NCBI GenBank assembly: GCA_029532415.1
Contig: JAQOTA010000043.1
Location: 124,001-188,000, forward strand
Reading direction: 5' to 3'
DNA: 64,000 nt
DNA from: Marasmius tenuissimus
Lineage: Eukaryota > Basidiomycota > Agaricomycetes > Agaricales > Marasmiaceae
Below the pieces are notes generated by a model. It ran no database searches. It saw nothing but the letters and a program-made list of their open reading frames with translations, and was not told the DNA's origin. Position numbers and translations under genes: made by a program. Of the stretch, positions 20,820 to 31,002 are shown one piece after another; position 1 is the stretch's first letter; each line of letters opens with the position of its first letter.

Positions 20820-21919
20820 AGATGTACTCACGCGAAGACCACAACCATCCGAAATGCCTTAGCAGATCCCGAGCCTGTCACACCGGGCGGTGTGGATCGC
20901 AGAATCTTGCTGGCTATAAGCGAATCTAGGGTTAGCCTAACGTCGTTTCGTGCACAATCATGAGTACCTACCAAATAACCCAGTTAAAACAACATTTACC
21001 AGGAGGTTCAGACCAATGCCGACATTGATAAATCTATCCATCATATTACCCCTGTCGGGGATCAAGTCACTCTGTGAGTGTAGCGAATAGATGTACAAGG
21101 ATCGTAGATACAATGCCAACACTGCAGCAGAGCCTAACAAGACCAGTCAGCTATCCCTATTATGATGCACATCTGTTTGGTTTCTTACCGGCAAAGATGG
21201 AGCAGCAAATTATCATGGCAATCGCATATCTTCTCTTTCGCCACCCGCAGATGACGAAACATCGAAATACCTGTCCTGAAGACTTAGACTTGTTCGAGGT
21301 CTAGTGAAATGGTCGAAGCGGTAGTAATCGGACTGACTAAAATGATGTCGACAATCACACTTGGTTGAGGTTGCGCGGTCAGCAAGCCGAAAGAAGATTG
21401 AGCACTAGTCTCACCTCACAAACAACATGATCACATAACGAAAGACCCTGTGCATGTCGTAGATACTTGTGAGGGCTAACATCGACAGGAAACTGATTAT
21501 TGCGAACTGACTCTAAGAAATAAAGGGTTTCCACTGTTTGGATAGCACATCCAAATCCGGAGAGGTAGCAAAAGCCGGTTCTGGCTGCCAGTATGTCCCA
21601 TATTAGACCGATCGGGACGTCAAGAGAGCACAGAACAAAGAGAGAGATCAGCGAGAGTCGAGATAACCGACTCCCACTGTCTTTCTCTCGTTTGCGCTTC
21701 CTAAGAATAACAAGACCGATCCGGAATAGGAGAACATTGCACCCATAGAGAAATAGATGTACCTGATTTTACGAGGCATAAGAACACGCTTACGTGCGAA
21801 TCTATAGGACCACAGTATGCACTCACCGAAGTGACAATGATTGGTAGTAAAATACCGAATTTCCATACCTTTTCGGCATCATTTCTGTCCAGAGGATGGA
21901 CTGTGGTAATAGAAGGCAT
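20820..21919 (-). CDS. Multi-pass membrane protein gene, multi-exon, provisional
   Basis: Minus-strand coding blocks run from ATG at 21919 (MPSITTVHPLDRNDAEKVW) through hydrophobic exons: about 21770-21660 (MGAMFSYSGSVLLFLG), about 21660-21470 (SLISLFVLCSLDVPIGLIWD) and about 21140-20972 (MDRFINVGIGLNLLVNVV, then LTGLFG). An intron starting GTAGGTAC near 20971 ends TTATAG near 20915, followed by a block with VTGSGSAKAFRMVVVF. At least three or four membrane helices are likely. The layout recalls the uncharacterised multi-helix membrane proteins common in mushrooms. Not all splice sites were resolved. A LINE sits 34 bp upstream of the start codon. Confidence 0.5.
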
Positions 21920-21953
21920 GATGGGGTGAGGGCGAGTGTCTTCTCGACCCCCT

Positions 21954-23495
21954 TCGCCGCTTTACCCGAAATAGCTAACATGGAGACCATCGACCCCACC
22001 CCTCGGGCTCCATGGGAGGCAGCTCCCACTATTTCCACCCGAATCGCCCCGAACAAAGAAGTAGCCATCTCGGAGTTCTCGCACTACGAGTCATCATCTC
22101 TCTGTATCTACTCCGACGGCTCAGGTCACAATGGGGCAGTCGGGGCAGCGGCGATCGCAAAGGGCAAAAACGTGTCACATGTCTGTCGGGTCCACCCAGG
22201 GCCAGAAACCACCCACACTATCTATGAAGCAGAAGTGATCGGCACAGTCTTAGCACTAGACATCATTCGGCATGAGCCCAGAGCCACCAATGTCACTATC
22301 CTGGTTGATAACCAAGCCGCCATTTCGTCCATCACTAAACGACCCGCTCACCCTGGTCAACACCTGGTTGACCTCTTCTATGCTCAACTGCGCAGTCTAC
22401 GATCCCTACGCCCAACTCTACGGCTTTGCCTTGTCTGGGTACCTGGACACTGCGACGTGGATGGCAATGAAGCAGTTGATGCTGAAGCAAAAGCTGCCGC
22501 CGAGGGCCCAACCAATGATTGCCTCGGAAGTAAGACCCCAATACTCCTCTCCAAACGACTCTCCTGCATTCCAAACAGTAGATCGGCGGTGAAAGCGGCA
22601 TACAAGAAGAAGACCAGCGGGACTTGGCTCAAACTCTGGAAGAGTTCACGTCACTCCAAGAGGGTTAGGGACCTAGACAACACCCCGCCGGGGAAACAGG
22701 TCTTGAAACTCTATAAGGACCTCCCACGCTGCAAGTGCAGCATTATCACCCAGCTCCGAAGCGGGCACGCAGCCTTAAACTCCCATCTCTACCGATTTGG
22801 ATTAGTGGCATCACCGAACTGTACCACGTGCAGTGTACGAGAGACAGTCGACCACTTCCTGTTCATGTGTCGACGCCACTCAGATGCCAGGGCCCGCTTC
22901 AAACTCACGTTCGGCAGACAAACTCGACACCAAGACGGTCCTGGGTAAACATGCAGACGTGACTGAGCTTATGCAGTATGTGCGGGCGATAGGTCGGTTC
23001 TCCCAATATTTCCCATTTTAGAGTGTTTCTTCTCTCGTTCTCTCTCTTTTCCACCTCTTTCCTCCGTCATACCAAAAATCATTAAACCCACAAAACAACA
23101 AAAATACAAACCCACAAAGATATTTTCTCTGCTTTGTCTCTCTCTTTCTCTTTCATTTTGTGTCTGTATTTCACTTCCTCTCTCTCCTCGCTGTATCCCT
23201 TAGTTTCTCTCTTTTCACCGGAGGTCAACTACAACCCCGGTAGGCTACCTTCTGGGGCACGCCGTCTCCTTTTCCTTGGACTGTAACCCCTATACGATAT
23301 CACTACTACTACATCCACCACTGTATCGATACGACTCAAGTACTTTACCACATTCCAATTCTAATCTCTTACCTACATTTCACGAGACCCCCATCGTTAT
23401 TATGTACCTCACACACATGTATAAGTAGAGTACAAGCAGCCACATAGGCCGTAAATGGCCTGAGCGCTGCTATAAAAACGGATTCTTCATCATCA
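21954..23495 (+). mobile_element. 5'-truncated LINE, 3' end only
   Basis: The element is bounded by a perfect 15-bp duplication TCTTCTCGACCCCCT (21939-21953 and 23496-23510), the long duplication expected from target-primed reverse transcription. It carries the C-terminal end of a LINE polyprotein, a pyrimidine-rich 3' untranslated region and a short TTCATCATCA-type 3' tail. 5' truncation is the usual fate of LINE copies. It is inserted just upstream of the minus-strand membrane-protein gene. Confidence 0.88.
21956..22948 (+). pseudogene. LINE ORF2 C-terminal fragment: RNase H and zinc knuckle
   Basis: An open frame of about 330 codons without a start of its own; the frame happens to stay open into host DNA upstream. 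RNase H type I residues are visible: Asp in YSDGSGHNG, Glu in YEAEVIG, Asp in LVDNQAA and Asp in GNEAVDAEAK. A C-terminal CCHC-like site (CTTCSVRETVDHFLFMC) closes the protein, the arrangement of I/Tad-like LINEs in which RNase H follows the reverse transcriptase. The reverse transcriptase and endonuclease were lost by 5' truncation. The four RNase H acidic residues look intact. Confidence 0.88.
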
Positions 23496-24000
23496 TCTTC
23501 TCGACCCCCTCGCTGAGTGTATATACAGACCACCAGGGAGTTTGAAGGGTGTCTTTGATCTGGTCTAGTTGGGTAACGTGGTTGTATTTTGACAGCAATA
23601 CACTCTTAGTCACCCTCGTCACCGCCTCAAATATTATCATTCAAGAGTCCATCGGCATACGGGCAGATATGTAGCAGCAGGTGACCAAGCTGTAGGTGAT
23701 CACTCACCTCAACCAATCCCTCTTATACATTGCACTCCACTGACAACATGGACTGTGATATCCGAGATATGGTCATGTCAGATCTCCCGAGCATCAGCAA
23801 GATGGCAACTTACAGGGTCAGATTGTTAGATGCTTTCTTGGCATTTCCCATCAGTTACTGGTCCAAAAGTTGAAAAATGCAGATCCTCGGCCCATCCATG
23901 AGGCTCAGTTGTGCTAGGTACTATTTTAGCTCAAGTTTGTATTAGAACAAGATATATCCATGAGATTCCACCCCGGTATAGCTCACGTTGTATGCCGTGG

Positions 24001-24529
24001 TATCACAAATCCACTACTCACCTGTTCAGATGTGGTTTTGATGATAAGGGAATAACTGATGTGAATGCAGAGAGCAGAGGAGATGTTGTCAAAGGACAGA
24101 AGACGTTCTTTAGTCTGAGGTTTATGCCTCAGACGATCTAGCTTATATACATGGATTCTATAGGACCCCAGACACTATCTAAGACCTATGATACCTAAGC
24201 TGACTGATGCACTCGTCAGGATGAGTCTACTATGAGTCGTGATGGTGCAATCAAGGTGTAAGTATGAGTCGAGTGAGTCGTAAGAGTCAACTCGAGTGGT
24301 TGAGCTGTCCACACAGCACATGACTCGCCGTAGTCATGGTGTGGCAGATCTAGACCTATGCGTATCCCCTTTAGTTACAGATCTATCTAGATGAGTCCAG
24401 ACCGAATCTATAGAACAAGAGATCAGATGTCTACTGATAAGATGTTGGATTTGGGTCGAATGATATGATAACCACATGGCACAGATAAGATATAGGGAGA
24501 TTAGATGTAGAGAGAGAAAATCTGTGACA
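24001..24529 (-). repeat. Element B 3' LTR
   Basis: The sense strand begins TGTCACAGATTTT and ends TTTGTGATA, so the termini are TGTCACA and TGTGATA, an imperfect inverted repeat ending TA rather than CA. The last nine codons of pol lie inside this LTR. The sense purine tract (GAGGGGGGG) abuts it at 24532-24540. Confidence 0.95.
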
Positions 24530-27500
24530 TTACCCCCCCTCTTGGTTCGAGCTCCGATGAGAACACATGGACTTCATTTTCGAAAAATTCATCCATTTCA
24601 ATAACCCTTACTGGTCTAAGTCCAAGCTTCTTGTACTCCTTGACTTTTTCTGGAGCGTTTTTTAAGTTGCTGGCTGGTTCCCAGGAGTCCTCATCTCGGC
24701 TTTCACCTTCCCATCTTACTAAGTAATAAGTTGTCTTTCCACGAATACGATGTTGCAGGATTCTGTCAACCACCCATTCTAAGTGACCCTTCACCACAAT
24801 TGGTTCAGGTGCAGGTGGCTTTTGTCCAACGATAGTGGGTTCGTTATATGTGGCAAGCTTGCTGGCATGAAAAACAGGATGATATGCTCGAAATTTCGAT
24901 GGCATCTGAAGTTTAAAGGTAACCGGTGACAACTTTTCAATAATTGTGAAAGGTCCCTCGTATCTCGGATTGAGTGCCCGTTCCTTGTCCTGATAATCTT
25001 TCAGATTCAGTAGTACTTTATCTCCAACTTTGAAGGGAACATTTTGAACCCCCTGGTCATAGTACCACTTCATCCTTTCAGCTGCGAGCTTCAGGGCTGC
25101 TTTCGCTTGCTCCTGAGCATCAAGTCTTTGATGAAAAATGTCGTTAAGGTCGTTGTTCTTTGAAAGCTCTTTGGCCAACGTTGGTCCAGCTCGTAAGTGT
25201 CGACCATACTCCAAGAAGAAAGGACTTGACTTTGTCCCTTCATGTGCTGCGTTGTTGTAAGCGAATTCTGCCACATTTAGCAGTAGCGACCAATCATCAA
25301 GATTGTAGTCAACGTAGCACCGGAGATATTGTTCCAGACTTTGATTCACTCGTTCTGTTTGTCCATCTGTTTGTGGATGATAAGATGTCGACATCGTTGA
25401 TTTAATTCCAAGGAGTTTGCACCATTCTTGGAATATTTCAGCAGCGAACTGTGTTCCTCTATCCGAAATGATCTGATATGGAAGTCCATGCAGAGGGTAG
25501 ATTCTGTCATACAGTAACCTTGCAAGGTCCTTTGCAGAGAAGTTATTCGTGATAGGGAAGAAGTGAGCCCGCTTGGTGAGTCGATCAACCACAACACAGA
25601 TTGCATTGTATTCGAGCGAAGGTGGTAGCTGGGTAATAAGGTCGATGGAGATAATCTCCCAAGGTCCGTTAGGGACCTCATTTGGCTGTAATGGTCCAAA
25701 TGGCTGTTCAGGGCGATTCTTGCTACGCTGGCAAGTATCACAACCTGTGACATATTTCTTCACAAAGACTGACATGCCAGGCCACCAATAGTTACGAGTT
25801 ACTAGTTCGTAAGTCTTCCATCTACCAGGGTGTCCGGCAGAGGTGATATCGTGGTGGATTTGAACAACTCGTCGTCGTAAGTGGTCGTCTGTGCTTCTGG
25901 GAATGTAAACTTTTCCTCGATAGAGTAGAAGTCCATTCTCGAAGTTCCAATCTTCCAGAGATTTCTTGAATTCTCGTGGTCCTGATTCCAGAAGTGACTT
26001 ATAGTCCTTCGTAAGTTCATCTGATAGCAATGCTTCTTTGACCTCTCTTAGGATTTGATCGTCGTCTACAGGCGATTCATGAGTAGCCTCGAGCGCCTGA
26101 ATGGCAAAAAATTCAGGTTTGAGCAAAATTTGATCGCGATTATCGAGGTTTACCCCCTCCTCATGATCTGGCCTCCTGGACAGAGGGTCTTCTGCTTGCA
26201 TTGTTTTACCAGGTTTATGGTGTAGGGAATAGCTAAAGCGTGTGAGGTACAGAGCCCATCTCGCTTGCCTCCTTGTTAATTTCTGGGCTGATTTGAAGTA
26301 TGTCAGATTCTGATGATCCGACCAAATCTCGAATTTTTCCGGATGTCCTTCCAGATAATGCCTATATTCTTCCAATGCGCGAATTATTGCAAGTAGCTCT
26401 TTGTCATAGATCTCATAATTACGTTCATGTATATCAAGAGATTTTGAATAGAACGCAACTGGATGCCAGAGTTGATCTGCTGGGTCCAGTTGAGATAAGA
26501 CAGCGCCAATGGCGAAGTCGCTAGCATCGGTAGAAAGGCGGAATGGACTTGTGTCATCTGGAATTCGAAGTATGGGAGCTGAAGTAAAGGCCTTTTTCAG
26601 AGCCTCAAAAGCATTCTTTTGATCTTCGCCCCATGCCCAAGGTTGTTCCTTCTTGGTAAGAGTGGTGAGTGGTTTCGCAATCTTCGCAAAATCTTTGATG
26701 AATCTACGATAGAAATTTGCGAATCCCAGGAAAGCTTGCACATGCTTTACCTTCGCAGGTATTGGCCACTCTTGAACTCCTGAAAGTTTCTTCGGATCCA
26801 TCGCAACGTGTCCCTTCGAGATGATCATACCAAGATAATCAATTTGATCCTTCTCAAAGAAGCACTTCTCCGCTTTAGCGTAGAGATCGTTATCTCGAAG
26901 CCTTTTCAGAACTTCTTGAACGATTTTGCGATGTTCTTCTAAGTCGTTTCCAAAGATAAGAATGTCGTCTAAGTACACCATAACTTTGCCATCCCGGATA
27001 AGATCTCCTAAGATGTCATTCATCATCGACTGAAATGTCGCTGGTGCATTTGAAAACCCAAAGTACATAACTGTAGCCTCAAATAATCCTCGTTTTGTTA
27101 TGAATGCTGTCTTCCACTCATCACCTTCACGAATGCGGACGTTATTATATCCCCATCGTAGATCGATCTTGGTGAAAATTGATGCTTGGCTAAGCGAATC
27201 AATTAGATCTGAGATCCGTGGAATTGGATAGCGATTCTTCACAGTTACGGAGTTGAGGGTACGATAGTCCATTACAGGTCTAAGACTTCCATCATGTTTT
27301 TTGACAAAGAAGAAAGGTGCGGCTACAGGACTTTTTGAAGGTCTAATGTAACCCTTTCGGAGTTCCTCATCAATCCACTCATCCAAAGAGTTTCGTTCTT
27401 TTGGAGATAGCGGGTATAGTTTGGATGGTTTGGGAAGTGTTGAGTCTTCCACAAACTCAATTGGATGGTCGTATGCCTTACGTTCCGGCATCCGCTCTGA

Positions 27501-28340
27501 CTTTCTCTTGGAAAAGACGTCGCCATAGGGATGTAACCATTTTGGCACATGGGACTTCCAATTTCTGGTGTCCTCATCTGATCCGTCGAGATCCTCGTCC
27601 AAGTCATCTTCGAACATGGACGCAATAACTTTTGCTTGTTCACGGTCATCCGGGTCTTCAATATCTACCCAGTTGATGTAAGGATTGTCGGAGTCTTCCT
27701 CTCCTAAACTGTCCAGTGAGTCATCCCACGGCAATCCTGAATCGAGTTCGAGTTCTTCGGTTCCAGCCTCGAAATCTGGTGTTTTACGGACTCTAGTGGC
27801 GCATGTATCTGGACACCTGGAGAACTTCCATTCACCTTTACGCCAGTCTATTTCTGGGTTGTGCTTGTATAGATAAGAGTAGCCAATCATCATTTCCTTG
27901 TCCCCAAGCTGGGTGACGAAAAGGTAATGTGTGGTCTTATGGGTCCCAATTTGCACATAGGCGCGGACATATTCCCTTATTTGTCCTGAAATATTGAAAG
28001 TTCCATCCGCATTTTTAACTTCATACGGAGTTGCCAGTTTATTTGTTACCAGGTGATTTCTTTCAACGAATGATTTATCGATGAAATTCGTTGTGGCACC
28101 AGAATCAACTAGAGCCTCGGTCTGCACTTTATATCCGTATACCCAAAGTGTAACTGGAATTCTAAAAGAAAAAGTCTTGTTGCGAGCAATATTTACTGTA
28201 CAAGATTCCAGTCCTACTTCTACTGAGTCCTGCTCAGTGCCGAACGAGGGTACACTACTCCCTGACTGTAGATCACAGACGTTATCCTCTACAGTCCTTC
28301 GGGAAAATCCACATTGGATCGTCGAATTGCCTTCTTCCCT
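24501..28340 (-). CDS. pol: Element B Pol polyprotein: protease, RT, RNase H, integrase, chromodomain
   Basis: The frame is open from 28340 to the stop at 24501, with no ATG near its start, in the -1 frame to Gag and overlapping it by 52 nt (28340-28289). Numbering from the GTG at 28127: protease LVDSGATTNFID at 6-17, reverse transcriptase about 230-400 with motif A KIDLRWGYNN and YLDD at 385-388, and RNase H with STDASDFAIGAV near 530. Integrase has a zinc site (GHPGR, CDTCQRSK) and a D,D,E core (SIDLI, ISDRG, TDGQTERVNQ). A chromodomain (about 1115-1175) contains YYLVRWEGESRDEDSWEP. All catalytic residues are present. The stop codon lies inside the 3' LTR, so the C-terminus is encoded across the purine tract. 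The chromodomain probably guides integration to modified histones. Confidence 0.95.
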   Translation of the reverse strand, partial: REEGNSTIQCGFSRRTVEDNVCDLQSGSSVPSFGTEQDSVEVGLESCTVNIARNKTFSFRIPVTLWVYGYKVQTEALVDSGATTNFIDKSFVERNHLVTNKLATPYEVKNADGTFNISGQIREYVRAYVQIGTHKTTHYLFVTQLGDKEMMIGYSYLYKHNPEIDWRKGEWKFSRCPDTCATRVRKTPDFEAGTEELELDSGLPWDDSLDSLGEEDSDNPYINWVDIEDPDDREQAKVIASMFEDDLDEDLDGSDEDTRNWKSHVPKWLHPYGDVFSKRKSERMPERKAYDHPIEFVEDSTLPKPSKLYPLSPKERNSLDEWIDEELRKGYIRPSKSPVAAPFFFVKKHDGSLRPVMDYRTLNSVTVKNRYPIPRISDLIDSLSQASIFTKIDLRWGYNNVRIREGDEWKTAFITKRGLFEATVMYFGFSNAPATFQSMMNDILGDLIRDGKVMVYLDDILIFGNDLEEHRKIVQEVLKRLRDNDLYAKAEKCFFEKDQIDYLGMIISKGHVAMDPKKLSGVQEWPIPAKVKHVQAFLGFANFYRRFIKDFAKIAKPLTTLTKKEQPWAWGEDQKNAFEALKKAFTSAPILRIPDDTSPFRLSTDASDFAIGAVLSQLDPADQLWHPVAFYSKSLDIHERNYEIYDKELLAIIRALEEYRHYLEGHPEKFEIWSDHQNLTYFKSAQKLTRRQARWALYLTRFSYSLHHKPGKTMQAEDPLSRRPDHEEGVNLDNRDQILLKPEFFAIQALEATHESPVDDDQILREVKEALLSDELTKDYKSLLESGPREFKKSLEDWNFENGLLLYRGKVYIPRSTDDHLRRRVVQIHHDITSAGHPGRWKTYELVTRNYWWPGMSVFVKKYVTGCDTCQRSKNRPEQPFGPLQPNEVPNGPWEIISIDLITQLPPSLEYNAICVVVDRLTKRAHFFPITNNFSAKDLARLLYDRIYPLHGLPYQIISDRGTQFAAEIFQEWCKLLGIKSTMSTSYHPQTDGQTERVNQSLEQYLRCYVDYNLDDWSLLLNVAEFAYNNAAHEGTKSSPFFLEYGRHLRAGPTLAKELSKNNDLNDIFHQRLDAQEQAKAALKLAAERMKWYYDQGVQNVPFKVGDKVLLNLKDYQDKERALNPRYEGPFTIIEKLSPVTFKLQMPSKFRAYHPVFHASKLATYNEPTIVGQKPPAPEPIVVKGHLEWVVDRILQHRIRGKTTYYLVRWEGESRDEDSWEPASNLKNAPEKVKEYKKLGLRPVRVIEMDEFFENEVHVFSSELEPRGGVMSQIFSLYI

Positions 28341-29830
28341 TTACCGGTTGGTTGAGAAGGTCCCGCCTGCACTCCATCGACTTGTGCAGTTGTCCCCATT
28401 TCGGAAGACTCGGTTTCGACTATTTCCTGGATACTCGCAGAGTTGATGTTGACTTCGGATGGGGCATCCGAGGTGTCAATATCATATTCTTTGGCCATTT
28501 CCATTAGCCGTTGGTAGAAGGTTTTACCGGAGGCTGTACCTTTACCAGAGTTTCCGCTCTTGTTGCCTTGACCTGATGTTGAAGGATTTGACGTTGAAGC
28601 TCTTGGAGCAGGTCGCTTGTGCTCATTCCCAGGCTTCTCGTAACAATCATTGGTATTATGTGTTTTCGATTTAGCCTTGAAGCCTTTACCAGAGCAGATC
28701 TGACATAGTTTCTGCTTGGCATCTTGGGAATTTGCGTGTTTCGCCTTGACCTTCTTTGCCGAGTCTATATCCATCGCATCAGGGTCAGACTTCTTATTAT
28801 TGCCATTGCCTGTGTTACTGCTACCGCCAGTAGCAAAAACGTCCCTTGTCGACTTTTCCGGGTGAAGGAACTTATACGTCTTGATCAGAAGCTCGAGATA
28901 AGCATCCCATTTCTTAGGAATTTGGTTGTTAACCTCATAAGGAACCATCACACTACGCAGGTCCTTGGGTATAACCTCTCTGAGCTTATCTATGAAAAGA
29001 TTATCGTCCTCATATCCAACCACGCGGGCAAGAGTACGATACTGTTCGGCATATTTGATAAAGTCCTTGTGCGCCAAGGTTTCGTTCTTCCAGAGGGCAG
29101 TAAGCGCCTTCTTGTAGCTTTCTATATCATCTTTCTCTCCATAGATGGCAAGTTCGTTAACGAATTCTTGGAAAGTGCCCAAGTCTTCGCCTGCAGTAAG
29201 CTTATCAAAGTATTTCTGCAGGTACGTTGCAGCAGCACCTCGTACACGGGTAAGAGCCGTGACGATTTGATGCTTGTCGGTAATGATTCCATAATGCGAG
29301 TTGTACAAACTGAGTTGATTTACCCAGTCCTTCAAGTTCACTTTCGAATCTGATCCAGAAAATGTTGGTGGTTCTGGGATTTTGAATCCAGCTTTTCCAC
29401 CACCACCACCGGTTGCGTTATCGACTGACAAGGCATTGAATTGGTCCCGGTAGTGCTGTATTTGTTCTTTCATGGATTCCATAACCGCAGTTTGCATCTG
29501 CGTCATGAGTTTCAGATCGTTGATTTGTGACTGAAGTACAAAGGTGTTGTTGTATGCTCCACTCAGTTCAGGATTGAATTGATCTTTGATTGCTACGACA
29601 TGATTGTCAACAACCCTTTTCATCCTGTTTACTGCATCTCCATGGGCATTTCGAATCAATTGACTAAGTTGGGTCATTTGTTCATTGGTGAGACCCATTA
29701 CATTTTGATCAAAATGTGCAACAAGCAGCTGGTTCCACTCGTCAATAGTTGGCCACTGGACTTCAGGAAATTCAGGTTCCCAAGCCTCATGTTCTGACAA
29801 GTTTGCAATTGGTGCGGGTGTTGTTGACAT
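28289..29830 (-). CDS. gag: Element B Gag (capsid and nucleocapsid)
   Basis: ATG at 29830 opens 513 codons ending in TAG at 28291-28289. The central part (about 160-330) contains the words FSGSDSKVNLKDWVNQLSLY, LTRVRGAAATYLQ and DFIKYAEQYRTLARVVGY, typical of Ty3/gypsy capsid domains. A zinc-knuckle-like site CQICSGKGFKAKSKTHNTND followed by C has a longer loop than the usual CX2CX4HX4C (11 residues before His). Low-complexity Ser/Gly sequence precedes the C-terminus. It should assemble virus-like particles and package element RNA. Translation of the downstream pol needs a -1 frame change. Confidence 0.93.
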   Translation of the reverse strand: MSTTPAPIANLSEHEAWEPEFPEVQWPTIDEWNQLLVAHFDQNVMGLTNEQMTQLSQLIRNAHGDAVNRMKRVVDNHVVAIKDQFNPELSGAYNNTFVLQSQINDLKLMTQMQTAVMESMKEQIQHYRDQFNALSVDNATGGGGGKAGFKIPEPPTFSGSDSKVNLKDWVNQLSLYNSHYGIITDKHQIVTALTRVRGAAATYLQKYFDKLTAGEDLGTFQEFVNELAIYGEKDDIESYKKALTALWKNETLAHKDFIKYAEQYRTLARVVGYEDDNLFIDKLREVIPKDLRSVMVPYEVNNQIPKKWDAYLELLIKTYKFLHPEKSTRDVFATGGSSNTGNGNNKKSDPDAMDIDSAKKVKAKHANSQDAKQKLCQICSGKGFKAKSKTHNTNDCYEKPGNEHKRPAPRASTSNPSTSGQGNKSGNSGKGTASGKTFYQRLMEMAKEYDIDTSDAPSEVNINSASIQEIVETESSEMGTTAQVDGVQAGPSQPTGKGKKAIRRSNVDFPEGL

Positions 29831-29914
29831 TGCTGTTCAGATGTATTAACGAATTGTTCCATCGTAAATATGAAGAGAAGAAAGAAAGGCTGCCAAGCCG
29901 TTATGCCAAGTATA

Positions 29915-30535
29915 TTATACATCAGGGAATATTACATCGAGATTGTCGATTTCTTGACAAATCTCTACAAGTCTATCCTTTAAGTCATGTAAGGAAACCT
30001 TCTTAAACATTTTAATAGCTCCCTTCAACTGTCTCCATTGGGTATTGGACATCTTGTGCCCCAATTCCTCTGTCTTATCAATCCCATGATAAAAATCCTG
30101 AAGTCTATCATACTTCTCCCATACCCTATTTGCAAGTTCCACTGGTATCCTCATCGGAGGACCTCCCAATTTGGCTTGAGATTCCTCAAACGATAATTCA
30201 TGGAAAATTCTATCCATGCGCTTAATACAAGCGGCAAGGAGAGGTTGATATTCGGGAATTCGTCGGAGGTTCTTCGTGCGTCGGAAGTGGAGATGGTTAG
30301 GAATGGGTTCAGGAATCTGATATTCGATTCGTTCGAGAAGAGATAGAGGATTGACTGGTGGAGGTGGAGATGAGAGGCGTTGGAGGAGAGTCCTTCGCTT
30401 TTCCAAGCCCATACGAGCAAGTAAGCTGAGACGTTGAGTGTGTTCACGAGCCTCCTGTTGAAGCTGAAGAGTTTCGGTTGTTGAACGTTTGTTGACAGGT
30501 GTGATAAACTGATGGTTCTTGGCTACTTTCGGCAT
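29915..30535 (-). CDS. Element B ORF0: 206-aa protein of unknown function upstream of gag
   Basis: ATG at 30535 opens 206 codons ending in TAA at 29917-29915; the same frame stays open upstream to 30805. It lies between the priming site and gag and shares gag's reading frame, but is separated from it by stops. The protein is helical and charged: a Gln/Glu/Arg-rich N-terminal helix (TLQLQQEAREHTQRLSLLAR), a PPPPVNPL linker, then a helix-rich C-terminal half (CIKRMDRIFHELSFEESQ; RLVEICQEIDNLDVIF). No zinc finger, membrane helix or known domain is visible. Ty3/gypsy elements normally have no ORF here. It could be an accessory protein or a capsid partner; this is inference only. Confidence 0.65.
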   Translation of the reverse strand: MPKVAKNHQFITPVNKRSTTETLQLQQEAREHTQRLSLLARMGLEKRRTLLQRLSSPPPPVNPLSLLERIEYQIPEPIPNHLHFRRTKNLRRIPEYQPLLAACIKRMDRIFHELSFEESQAKLGGPPMRIPVELANRVWEKYDRLQDFYHGIDKTEELGHKMSNTQWRQLKGAIKMFKKVSLHDLKDRLVEICQEIDNLDVIFPDV

Positions 30536-30989
30536 AACTATGGCAAAATGGCATAAGTACAACATATCCCTTTTCAGAAGACATGGTACAAGAAAAGAAA
30601 AACCGTATACGGCCATGCATGTTGTCTCGGGGAAAGGGAAATCGGATCCTAGCACTGTCCACAGCACTACAAGAGGTGAAACATGTTTACACACGTCCTC
30701 AACTCGCAAGACCAGCTGGCCGTCACTTTCGCGGACCACCACCGAAGTGGTTTCTGACCTCTTTGCATAATGCAGCGAGTACCCCTTACGCCTAGGGTCC
30801 GGCAATTGTCCGTCAGCATGCAGACATTAAAAGTCCACTCCCACAAGGGGATGCCTTCCGACTAGACACACCAGCTTTTTCAGAACCGATGGCCATATCC
30901 CCCAGATCCATATGAGCCCCCAGAACCCTCAGAGACATAATGACATGACCTGTAAACAGAAATTACTGCAGAGCAGCAGCAACGAAACA

Positions 30990-31000
30990 AGACTAAAGAA
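30990..31000 (-). promoter_or_regulatory. Element B primer-binding site, self-priming type
   Basis: Two bases inside the 5' LTR border, the sense strand reads TTCTTTAGTCT. Its exact complement AGACTAAAGAA lies in the LTR at 31118-31108 (sense), and a TATA box TATATAAG is at 31151-31144, 26-33 nt upstream of 31118. The 11-nt match at the predicted transcript start equals the match length known for Tf1 self-priming. Confidence 0.82.
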
Positions 31001-31002
31001 AC

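Noticed and set aside
28724..29353. Plus-strand ORF of 209 codons
   Set aside because: It lies wholly antisense to the element B gag gene and has no motif of its own.
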